Below are positions 1-5,768 of a DNA stretch of 6,773 nucleotides, piece by piece; positions within the stretch are counted from its first letter, which is position 1; the number at the start of each line of letters is the position of its first letter. The position numbers were made by a program, and so were the translations under genes. Source of the stretch: Pseudomonadota bacterium (GTDB lineage: Bacteria > Pseudomonadota > Alphaproteobacteria > Caulobacterales > Caulobacteraceae); assembly GCA_023445955.1 (NCBI GenBank), contig JAEXJH010000633.1:1-6773 (forward strand), read 5' to 3'. The notes beneath the pieces are model-generated. The model did not search any database. It had not been told where the DNA came from and saw only the letters and a program-made list of their open reading frames with translations.

Positions 1-1
1 C

Positions 2-268
2 ACCCAGCAGAACGCCGCCATGGTCGAGCAGTCGACGGCCGCCAGCCACGCGCTCTCCAACGAGGCCGCCGAGCTGGAACGCCTGATCGGCCGCTTCCAG
101 GTCGGCGCGGTGGTCCACGAGATGCCGGCCCGCGCCGAGCGTCGCCCGGCGGCCGCGCCGGTCGCGGCGGCTCCGGCCCGCGAGAGCTTCCGCCAGCGCT
201 ACGTCCAGGGCGCCAACGCCCTGAAGGTCGCGCCGAACTCGCGTCCTGGGGAGTGGGAAGAGTTCTAG
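2..268 (+). CDS. Methyl-accepting chemotaxis protein, C-terminal fragment
   Basis: This is the last 88 codons of a chemoreceptor whose start lies upstream of the window. The reading frame is open from base 2. The segment QQNAAMVEQSTAASHALS is the typical end of the cytoplasmic signalling/methylation helix bundle of methyl-accepting chemotaxis proteins. The following EAAELERLIGRF stretch closes that bundle. After it comes an Ala/Pro/Arg-rich flexible linker of about 45 residues, then the C-terminus GEWEEF. The last five residues, EWEEF, fit the xWxxF pentapeptide that tethers the methyltransferase CheR (and CheB) in other bacteria. The receptor would signal through CheW/CheA at a cell pole. 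Its sensory domain is not visible, so its ligand and individual identity cannot be given. No che genes follow, so it is probably not the mcpA gene that heads the Caulobacter che operon. A strong terminator ends the transcript. Confidence 0.93.
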   Translation, partial: TQQNAAMVEQSTAASHALSNEAAELERLIGRFQVGAVVHEMPARAERRPAAAPVAAAPARESFRQRYVQGANALKVAPNSRPGEWEEF

Positions 269-295
269 GACGTCTTTCCAGGACGAACAGGCTCA

Positions 296-331
296 ATCGC
301 CCCGCCAGTGATGGCGGGGCGATGTCGTTTT
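296..331 (+). terminator. Intrinsic terminator after the chemoreceptor gene
   Basis: ATCGCCCCGCCA (296-307) and TGGCGGGGCGAT (312-323) form a perfect 12-bp stem closed by the tetraloop GTGA, followed by a short TTTT run at 328-331. It lies 27 bases after the chemoreceptor stop codon and before the next gene, as expected for a Rho-independent terminator. The T-tract is short and begins four bases after the stem, so some read-through is possible. Confidence 0.85.
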
Positions 332-380
332 GGGGGCTCATCGACGGCGCGCGTCACTCTCTTTGAGGTTTAGTAACGCC

Positions 381-385
381 GATTC
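381..385. promoter_or_regulatory. GANTC (CcrM-type methylation) site upstream of the membrane-protein gene
   Basis: GATTC lies in the 86-base gap between the terminator and the next start codon. In Caulobacter the adenine of GANTC is methylated by CcrM, and GcrA uses methylated sites to activate promoters. By reading both strands I find only four GANTC sites in the whole window, two of them in gene-free gaps. A role in controlling the downstream gene is inference from position; I see no convincing -35/-10 pair beside it. Confidence 0.35.
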
Positions 386-417
386 CGTCATCTTGGCGCT
401 GTCGAACGGAGTGTCCC

Positions 418-912
418 ATGCGCCGAGCCCTGATCCACGCCGTCCTCGGTCCGATAAGCGCGCATCTGCTGGTGCTGTCGCTGACCTTAACGACCACGGT
501 GCTGGCCGCGCCCGCTGAGGTCGGACGGACCGTGAAGCAGGCCTTGGCCCTTGCCCCGCAGCTTCTGACCCTCGGGCAGGGGCTAGTGCAGCTGTTGTGG
601 ATGGTGCTGGCCTGGATCGGCATGCTCATCGCCGACACGCGCCGGCCGAGAACGATCGTGGGCGTCGTGCGGCTGGCGATCGGCGCCGTGTTCGTCGGCG
701 CACCGGGCGTCGTGGCTTGGCTGGTCTACGGCGCCAACCCGATCGCGGGCGCGCTGGCCTGGATGGCCGTCTGCGCCGGTTCGCTGACGATCTGCCGCTG
801 GGTATCCCGAGCGGCGGGCGCAGGCCTGCCCGAAATCTCGACGATCGACCGCGCGGCCATTGCGCCGATCCCCGAGGCGCGTGGCGTGTTCGGCCGTCGC
901 GGTGTGATCTGA
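418..912 (+). CDS. Small multi-span membrane protein, function unknown
   Basis: This encodes a 164-residue hydrophobic protein that I do not recognise. The start is supported by ACGGAG (406-411) six bases before the ATG. Codon use is strongly GC3-rich, like the neighbours, so the frame looks real. Hydrophobic stretches lie at about residues 8-31, 48-72, 80-103 and 107-128. The first could be a cleavable signal peptide, with a possible AxA site near residues 30-33, or a first membrane helix, giving three or four spans. The basic loop TRRPR (74-78) follows the second hydrophobic stretch. The tail of about 35 residues is soluble, with several Arg and Pro. There are no clear catalytic or metal-binding motifs. 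The gene stands alone between the terminator upstream and a 108-base gap downstream. Confidence 0.7.
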   Translation: MRRALIHAVLGPISAHLLVLSLTLTTTVLAAPAEVGRTVKQALALAPQLLTLGQGLVQLLWMVLAWIGMLIADTRRPRTIVGVVRLAIGAVFVGAPGVVAWLVYGANPIAGALAWMAVCAGSLTICRWVSRAAGAGLPEISTIDRAAIAPIPEARGVFGRRGVI

Positions 913-936
913 GATCCCGTGAGCGTCATGCGTACA

Positions 937-955
937 TTTGCAAATCGCTCGCAAA
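937..955. promoter_or_regulatory. Possible Fur-like iron-responsive operator upstream of the ChaN-like gene
   Basis: TTTGC (937-941) and GCAAA (951-955) form an inverted repeat spaced by nine bases, 19 bases overall. The left half TTGCAAAT also belongs to a perfect 10-bp palindrome, ATTTGCAAAT (936-945). It is A/T-rich in very GC-rich DNA and sits 65 bases before a gene whose family is linked to iron or haem. The size and TTGC/GCAA ends resemble alphaproteobacterial Fur-type boxes as I remember them, but the right half is imperfect. It could also be a site for an unrelated regulator. Confidence 0.25.
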
Positions 956-1020
956 AAGACTGGCGCGGAGACGGGGCGACCGGTTACTTCCGGACTTGAG
1001 ATCCAATCCCCGGAGCGCCG

Positions 1021-2097
1021 ATGTCGACGAAGTCCTGGCTCGTTTCCTTGCCGCTGCTGGCGCTTGTCATGGCCGGCGACGCCACGGCCCAGACTGTGAA
1101 GCCCGTCGGCGACGGCTACCAACTGAGCCAGCCGCTGGAGGACTTCTACGACACCGCCTTCGTCATGAAGGACGCTGGGACCGGCAAGCCGCGTGTGGTG
1201 AGCTTTGACGAGGCGGCGCAGCTGCTGTCGGGCTACGACGTGGTGTTCTTCGGCGAGAGCCACCGTCACCCCGGCGTGCACCTGCAGCAGCAGAGACTGT
1301 TCCGGGCGCTGGTGGCCAAGAACCCCAAGTACATCCTGTCGCTGGAGCAGTTCGAGCGCGACACGCAAGCCACGCTCGACGCCTATCTGGCCGGCAAGGT
1401 CGGCGAGAACGCTCTGACCGGGAAGGGCAGGGCGTGGGACAACTATCCGACCTCGTACCGGCCGCTCGTCGAGTTCGCCCGTACGCGCGGCCTGCCCGTG
1501 GTCGCCGCCGAGGCCCCGACCTGGGCCATCTCGTGCATCGGCCAGTTCGGGCCTGAGATCCTGAGCCAGTTCACGCCGGAGGAACGCGGCTGGATCGCCC
1601 GCGACCTCAACCCCGGGACCGGCGCCTATCGCGCCAAATACATGCGCTTCCAGTCGGGCGCTTCAGTCCACGGCGGCGGCGCCAGCCAATCGCCCGAAGC
1701 CCTGCTGAAGGCCGAGCGCAGCCTGGCCGCCCAGACCGCTCGCGACGACACCATGGCCGAGGCCATCTTCCTGGCGCGTAAGGCCCATCCGGGTTTCAAG
1801 GTCCTGCACCTGAACGGCAATTTCCACAGCGCCGCGTTCCTCGGCACGGTCGAGCGCCTGAAGCTGCGCGACCCGACGCTGAAGATCGCGGTCATCGACC
1901 CGCTGGAGGTCGACGACGCCAAGGCCCCCACCCTCAAGGCCTCGGACCTGGATAACGGCACGCTGATCCAGCTGATCTATCCCGGCCCGCCGACCTTTGT
2001 GGAAGGCGAGGACACCAGCGAATGGGTCAAGGCCATGATGGCCAAGCGCAAGGCCAGCGCCTGCAAGTATTCGCCGCCGGAAGCGGCTAAGCCCTAA
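1021..2097 (+). CDS. ChaN-like haem/iron-associated exported protein (PF04187 type)
   Basis: This encodes a 358-residue exported protein of the ChaN family, known from a Campylobacter haem-binding lipoprotein linked to iron uptake. Residues 1-24 form a signal peptide with a basic start, a hydrophobic core and a likely cut after ATA before Q24. There is no lipobox cysteine, so unlike the classical ChaN lipoprotein it is predicted to be soluble in the periplasm. Family signatures are FFGESHRHPGVH (76-87), LSLEQFERD (106-114), the NYPTSYRPLVEFAR block (141-154) and HLNGNFHS (263-270). Two cysteines, C172 and C348, could pair in the periplasm. GGAG (1012-1015) five bases before the ATG supports the start. 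A possible iron-regulator operator lies upstream. The sulfoxide reductase gene follows after 32 bases and could share some transcription. The substrate is not established; direct haem binding is inferred from the family. Confidence 0.85.
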   Translation: MSTKSWLVSLPLLALVMAGDATAQTVKPVGDGYQLSQPLEDFYDTAFVMKDAGTGKPRVVSFDEAAQLLSGYDVVFFGESHRHPGVHLQQQRLFRALVAKNPKYILSLEQFERDTQATLDAYLAGKVGENALTGKGRAWDNYPTSYRPLVEFARTRGLPVVAAEAPTWAISCIGQFGPEILSQFTPEERGWIARDLNPGTGAYRAKYMRFQSGASVHGGGASQSPEALLKAERSLAAQTARDDTMAEAIFLARKAHPGFKVLHLNGNFHSAAFLGTVERLKLRDPTLKIAVIDPLEVDDAKAPTLKASDLDNGTLIQLIYPGPPTFVEGEDTSEWVKAMMAKRKASACKYSPPEAAKP

Positions 2098-2122
2098 CAT
2101 CCGCCTCCAGTCGCGCTATATC
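2094..2122 (+). promoter_or_regulatory. Candidate housekeeping promoter for a leaderless msrC mRNA
   Basis: GCTATATC (2115-2122) matches the Caulobacter housekeeping -10 consensus GCTANAWC at every position. It ends seven bases before the ATG at 2130, so transcription should begin at or within a base or two of the start codon. That fits the absence of a Shine-Dalgarno sequence there. The possible -35 (CTAACA at 2094-2099, about 4 of 6 matches to TTGACA) is weak and overlaps the stop codon of the preceding gene. Confidence 0.45.
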
Positions 2123-2129
2123 CGCAGCC

Positions 2130-2636
2130 ATGGCCGAAGCGTTCAACGACATCACCCTCTCCGCCGACAAGGCGACCCGCTATGCCGAGGTCGCCGACGA
2201 GATCGCGTCCGTGCTGGACGGCGAGCCCAACGTCACCGCCCGCATGGCGACGGTGGCCTCGATGCTGGCCAACAGCTTCGACCACTATTTCTGGACCGGC
2301 TTCTATGTCGTCGATCCGACGAAGGAGCGCGAGCTGGTGGTCGGCCCCTATCAGGGCACGCTGGGCTGCCTGCGCATCGCCTACGGTCGCGGCGTCTGCG
2401 GCGCGGCGGCCGCGACCGGCGAGACCCAGCTTGTGCCAGATGTGCACGCCTTCCCGGGCCACATCGCCTGCGACAGCCGTTCGGAGAGCGAGATCGTCGT
2501 GCCGGTCTTCGGTCCCGACGACCAGCTGATCGCGGTGTTCGACGTCGATTCCGACAAGCCCGCCTCGTTCGACGCGACCGACCAGCTGTGGCTGGAGAAG
2601 ATCCTCAAGGCGACGTTCGAGACGACGATTGCATAA
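2130..2636 (+). CDS. msrC: Free methionine-(R)-sulfoxide reductase (GAF-domain fRMsr)
   Basis: This cytoplasmic enzyme of 168 residues reduces free methionine-(R)-sulfoxide to methionine using thioredoxin, a repair and scavenging step under oxidative stress. Almost the whole chain is one GAF fold. The diagnostic block runs from GPYQG (72-76) through GRGVCG (86-91) and DVHAFPGHIACD (104-115) to SEIVVPVF (120-127). Cysteines at 80, 90 and 114 have the same spacing (10 and 24 residues) as the catalytic and resolving cysteines C84, C94 and C118 of the E. coli enzyme, so it should be active. FDVDS (137-141) is the usual late GAF strand. The length matches the family. No Shine-Dalgarno sequence precedes the ATG; a -10 box directly upstream suggests a leaderless transcript. 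It lies 32 bases after the ChaN-like gene. A signalling-only GAF protein is unlikely given the three cysteines. Confidence 0.94.
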   Translation: MAEAFNDITLSADKATRYAEVADEIASVLDGEPNVTARMATVASMLANSFDHYFWTGFYVVDPTKERELVVGPYQGTLGCLRIAYGRGVCGAAAATGETQLVPDVHAFPGHIACDSRSESEIVVPVFGPDDQLIAVFDVDSDKPASFDATDQLWLEKILKATFETTIA

Positions 2637-2655
2637 ATGGGTATCCGCTTCGTCG

Positions 2656-2660
2656 GATTC
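2656..2660. promoter_or_regulatory. GANTC (CcrM-type methylation) site upstream of the acyltransferase cassette
   Basis: GATTC lies in the 92-base gap before the three-gene cassette, 69 bases ahead of its first start codon. This is a plausible place for CcrM/GcrA-dependent cell-cycle control of the cassette. The sequence shows the site; regulation is inferred from Caulobacter biology. I find no clear GCTANAWC-type -10 in this gap, which would be compatible with an activator-dependent promoter. Confidence 0.4.
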
Positions 2661-2728
2661 CCCACTTATGGCCCGCTGATTGCAGCGGCAGGTCCATCTT
2701 TCCCTAACCCGAGCCGGAGTAGGACAGG

Positions 2729-3886
2729 ATGGACATGTTGGACGTCGAGACCCTTCACCCGAGCCTGCTGAGCGCCGAAGACGTGGCGCTGTGGCGGAGC
2801 CTGGCCGCTGACCAGGCAGGGTTCGGCAATCCCTTGCTTGGGCCAGATTTCGCGCAAGCTATTGGAAATGTTCGTGAAGACGCGCGCGTGGCGGTGGTCC
2901 GCCGCGCCGGCGAAACGCTGGGCTTCCTGGCCTATCACCGTCGCCCGGGCGGCCTGGCGCGGCCGATCGGTTCTCCGTTGTCGGACTATCACGGCTTGGT
3001 GTCGCGTCCCGATGCGGGACTTGATCTGGGACAGGTGCTTCGCGCCGCCGACGTCTCGGTGTTCCGCTACACCGGTCTGATCGATCCGAACGGCCTGTTT
3101 CCGTCCGCGCCCGAGACCGACCGCACCGCCTATCTGATCGATCTCGGGGGCACGACCGCCGACGCCTATCTGGAGGCCATCCGCGCCGCCAGCCCCAAGA
3201 AGATCAAGAACTACCGCCGCCTGGACAACAAGCTGGACCGCGAGGTCGGTCCTGTGCGCCTGGTCGCCGGCGACGTCTCGCGCGACGCCTTCAACCAGCT
3301 GATCGACTGGAAGCGCGAGCAGCTGGAGCGCACCGGCGCCCACGACTTCCTGCGCGCCGACTGGACCCGCGAGCTGATGGCCGACCTGTTCACCCGCCGC
3401 TCGGGGGACTTCCGCGGCCTGATGATCAATCTCTACGCTGGCGACACACTGATCGGCGGCCACTTCGGCGTCCGCCTGGGCGACGTCTATCACCCGTGGA
3501 TCGCCTCCACCTCGCCCGAGCACGCGGCCTGGTCGCCGGGCCAGATCTTCTTCCTGCGCGCCATCGCGGCCATGCCGGAACTGGGCCTGACCCGCTACGA
3601 CCTGGGTCCGGGCCACGACCACTACAAGCGCTCGTACGGCCTCAACACCGTGACGATCGGCGAGGGCGCGGCGACGGCGGCGACGATCGGCGGGCGCATG
3701 GCGCTGTCGATCGAAAGCGCCTGGACGATGGCCGGCGCCCATGGCGCGGGTCCGGTCGGCCGCCTGCGCCGCCGGATGGACGCCATCGCCAGCAGCGAAC
3801 TGACCATGTCGGGCCGCGTGCGCGACTTCGTCGAGGCCGTGGCCTCGCGGACGCATCGCCGCCAGGGGGACCAAGCGGAGGCCTGA
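2729..3886 (+). CDS. hfsK: FemAB-like GNAT N-acyltransferase, probable holdfast protein HfsK
   Basis: This cytosolic acyltransferase of 385 residues has two GNAT-like halves, as in FemAB proteins. The conserved C-terminal half (PF13480 type) covers about residues 145-305. It includes SPKKIKNYRRLDNKL (155-169), FRGLMINLYAGDTLIGGHFG (228-247) and YDLGPGHDHYKRSYG (290-304), the last being the typical family signature. In Caulobacter, HfsK is a protein of this kind that affects holdfast cohesion and responds to c-di-GMP. The assignment rests on family, length, genus and the neighbouring glycosyltransferase, not on an alignment. Paralogues exist in the genus, so the symbol is tentative. The Arg-rich GRLRRRM (344-350) near the C-terminus could contact c-di-GMP, which is inference. 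GGAG (2716-2719) and AGGA (2721-2724) support the ATG at 2729; a second ATG at 2735 is also possible. The stop overlaps the next start by one base (TGATG). Confidence 0.85.
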   Translation: MDMLDVETLHPSLLSAEDVALWRSLAADQAGFGNPLLGPDFAQAIGNVREDARVAVVRRAGETLGFLAYHRRPGGLARPIGSPLSDYHGLVSRPDAGLDLGQVLRAADVSVFRYTGLIDPNGLFPSAPETDRTAYLIDLGGTTADAYLEAIRAASPKKIKNYRRLDNKLDREVGPVRLVAGDVSRDAFNQLIDWKREQLERTGAHDFLRADWTRELMADLFTRRSGDFRGLMINLYAGDTLIGGHFGVRLGDVYHPWIASTSPEHAAWSPGQIFFLRAIAAMPELGLTRYDLGPGHDHYKRSYGLNTVTIGEGAATAATIGGRMALSIESAWTMAGAHGAGPVGRLRRRMDAIASSELTMSGRVRDFVEAVASRTHRRQGDQAEA

Positions 3887-4809
3887 TGGCGCGCGTGACG
3901 ATCATGATCCCGACCCAGCGACGCCCCGACGGCCTGGCCGTCGCGGCGCGCTCGGTGTTCGCCCAGACCGGCGTCGATCGCGCCGAGCTGGAGCTGGTGA
4001 TCGTCGACAACGACCAGGTCCCGTCCGCCAAGCCGGTCGCCGACGCGCTGGCCAAGACCGCGCCGTTCCCGGTGATCTACGTCAACGAAAAGCGCCCTGG
4101 CGTCGCCTTCGCCCGCAACGCCGGCATGGCCCGCGCCTCGGGCGACTTCATCGCCTTCCTGGACGACGACGAGGAGGCCCCGGTCGGCTGGCTCGCGGCG
4201 CTGCTGGCGGCTCAGGTCCGCTTCGACGCCGACGTGGTGTTCGGTCCAGTGAAGACCCGCGCCCCGGATCACATCGTCGAGCACCGCGCCTATCTGGAGC
4301 GCTTCTTCTCGCGCGAAGGCCCGGCCGAAGCCGGCCTGCTGGATCACTATTACGGCTGCGGCGACAGCCTGATGCGCCGGGCGGCTCTGCCGGATCCGGT
4401 CGCGCCGTTCGCGGTCGAACGCAACCACATCGGCGGCGAGGACGACATGCTGTTTGGCCACATGCAGGTCGTCGGCGCGCGCTTTGCCTGGGAGCCCGAG
4501 GCTTGGGTCTGGGAAGAGCCCGTGCTCAGCCGCATGACCCTTCGCTACACGATCGCCCGCGCCTTCGCCTACGGCCAGGGGCCGACCTCGCACTGCGCGG
4601 CGGCGATCCCGCGCGACAATCTGGGCGTCGCCCGTTGGATGGTCATCGGCCTGGGCCAAGCCGCCGTCTTCGGCGCCGTCGCCGGCGTCAAGTGGCTGAC
4701 CCGCGCCAAGGACCGCGCCGAATGGCTGGACCGCGCCGCGCGAGGCCTGGGCAAGACCTTCTGGTGGGGCCCCTTCAAGATCCATTTCTACGGGAGGACC
4801 GCGACATGA
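3886..4809 (+). CDS. Family 2 glycosyltransferase (GT-A fold)
   Basis: This encodes a 307-residue inverting glycosyltransferase, likely adding a sugar from a nucleotide donor to a lipid-linked or polysaccharide acceptor at the inner membrane. The GT-A core starts at once with VTIMIPTQRRP (4-14) and ELVIVDND (36-43). RPGVAFARNAGMARASGDFIAFLDDDE (70-96, shown here for its RNAG and DDD landmarks) is the nucleotide- and metal-binding region, with the DxD-type motif at 93-95. GGEDDMLF (183-190) supplies the likely catalytic base. A hydrophobic stretch at about 251-270 may anchor the C-terminus in the membrane. The start at 3886 has GGAGG (3877-3881) four bases upstream and overlaps the acyltransferase stop. 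The frame stays open further upstream, but that part overlaps the acyltransferase and lacks glycosyltransferase features. The stop overlaps the next start (ATGA). The sugar and acceptor are unknown; I do not match it to a named hfs gene. Confidence 0.92.
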   Translation: MARVTIMIPTQRRPDGLAVAARSVFAQTGVDRAELELVIVDNDQVPSAKPVADALAKTAPFPVIYVNEKRPGVAFARNAGMARASGDFIAFLDDDEEAPVGWLAALLAAQVRFDADVVFGPVKTRAPDHIVEHRAYLERFFSREGPAEAGLLDHYYGCGDSLMRRAALPDPVAPFAVERNHIGGEDDMLFGHMQVVGARFAWEPEAWVWEEPVLSRMTLRYTIARAFAYGQGPTSHCAAAIPRDNLGVARWMVIGLGQAAVFGAVAGVKWLTRAKDRAEWLDRAARGLGKTFWWGPFKIHFYGRTAT

Positions 4810-5729
4810 GCGTGATCACCGACTGGACGGCGGACAAGGCGAAAGCCTTCGGCCGCGAGAACCTGATGTTCAAGCACGCCCTGCATGAGCGTCCGATGTT
4901 CGACGACGAGGGCCTGGCGCGCCTGCTGGACCAGTATCCGCGCGACAAGCTGGGCGTCTTCACCATGGGCGAGGATCCCAAGGCCTGGACCACCTGGCGC
5001 AAGGGTTCGGCGGGCAATCTGACCGGCGATCAGCTGCTGGAGGGCGCCAAGAGCGGCCGCATCTGGCTGAACCTGCGCCAGACCAACGACCACGTCCCGG
5101 AATACGCCGCGCTCAGCGACGAGATCTTCGCCGACAAGGAAGCGCACGTTCCGGGCCTGAAGACCTTCAAGCGCGATGTGGGCATGCTGATCTCCAGCGC
5201 CAACGCCCAGGTCTTCTACCATCTCGATGTGCCGCTGGTGTCGCTGTGGCAGATCCGCGGCGAGAAGAAGGTGTGGGTCTATCCGGTGGCCGATCCCTAT
5301 GTTGGCGATCTGGCCCTGGAGAAGATCGTGCTGCGCGAGACCGCCGAGCAGTTCGCCTTCGAGCCCGAATGGGACAAGGGCGCGCAGGAGGTGTTGCTGA
5401 CGCCCGGGAACATGGTGACCTGGAAGCAGAACGCCCCGCACCGGATCGAGAACGGCCCGATGCTGAACGTCTCGATCTCGATCGAATTCATGACTCCGCC
5501 GGCCCTGATGCGGGCCAATGTCATCTACGCCAACGGCGTGCTGCGTCGGCGCATGGGCATGAGCCCGCGGGTGCAGAACGGCTTTGGCCCGACGGCGCTG
5601 AGCAAGCTGGCGGTGGCGCGCGGGGTCAAGGCGCTTGGCCTGCAGACGCCGCATGTGCGCCACCTGCCGGTCACCTTCGGCCTGGACGCTGCACGACCGG
5701 GCGTTTTGGTGGAAAGCCCGCGCGCCTAA
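4806..5729 (+). CDS. Cupin/JmjC-like protein, possible Fe(II)/2-oxoglutarate oxygenase
   Basis: This encodes a 307-residue soluble protein. Its centre resembles the double-stranded beta-helix of the cupin/JmjC superfamily. QVFYHLDVPLVSLWQIRG (135-152) holds an HxD pair (H139, D141), and KKVWVYP (154-160) is the strand that typically follows. LTPGNMVTWKQNAPHRIEN (198-216) supplies a possible third ligand, H212. An HxD...H triad at this spacing would bind Fe(II) and, in the family, supports 2-oxoglutarate-dependent hydroxylation. Enzymatic activity is inference. Residues 1-120 and 250-307 match nothing I recognise. No signal peptide or membrane segment is seen. GGGAGG (4792-4797) lies eight bases before the ATG, which overlaps the glycosyltransferase stop by four bases, so translation is probably coupled. 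The context suggests modification of a sugar, acyl group or partner protein of the same polysaccharide pathway. A metal-free or binding-only cupin is the alternative. Confidence 0.82.
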   Translation: MSVITDWTADKAKAFGRENLMFKHALHERPMFDDEGLARLLDQYPRDKLGVFTMGEDPKAWTTWRKGSAGNLTGDQLLEGAKSGRIWLNLRQTNDHVPEYAALSDEIFADKEAHVPGLKTFKRDVGMLISSANAQVFYHLDVPLVSLWQIRGEKKVWVYPVADPYVGDLALEKIVLRETAEQFAFEPEWDKGAQEVLLTPGNMVTWKQNAPHRIENGPMLNVSISIEFMTPPALMRANVIYANGVLRRRMGMSPRVQNGFGPTALSKLAVARGVKALGLQTPHVRHLPVTFGLDAARPGVLVESPRA

Positions 5730-5768
5730 CGCTTGCCGACCGCCGATCTTTGCCGCACTGCTTAGACA

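Noticed and set aside
486..491. TTAA-type CtrA half-site
   Set aside because: It is a single half-site inside a coding region, with no second TTAA at the required seven-base spacing.
583..1368. Minus-strand open frame spanning the membrane-protein gene, the gap and the start of the ChaN-like gene
   Set aside because: It is an antisense shadow with no domain, and it crosses the promoter region of a clear gene.
2673..2688. Hairpin CCGCTG-ATTG-CAGCGG after msrC as a terminator
   Set aside because: The stem is only 6 bp and no T-tract follows directly, so it is too weak to call.
2666..3874. Minus-strand open frame (402 codons) opposite the acyltransferase
   Set aside because: It mirrors a well-supported FemAB-like gene, and its composition is low-complexity and Ala/Arg/Gly/Val-rich.
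3496..3885. N-terminal extension of the glycosyltransferase frame
   Set aside because: This part overlaps the acyltransferase coding region and is Arg/Pro-rich; the GT-A fold begins directly at the ATG at 3886, which has a strong Shine-Dalgarno sequence.
3622..4785. Minus-strand open frame (387 codons) opposite the end of the acyltransferase and the glycosyltransferase
   Set aside because: It mirrors two clear genes and encodes no recognisable motif.
4503..4805. N-terminal extension of the cupin frame
   Set aside because: It overlaps the glycosyltransferase in another frame and is Arg-rich; the ATG at 4806 has GGGAGG at the right distance and forms the usual ATGA overlap.
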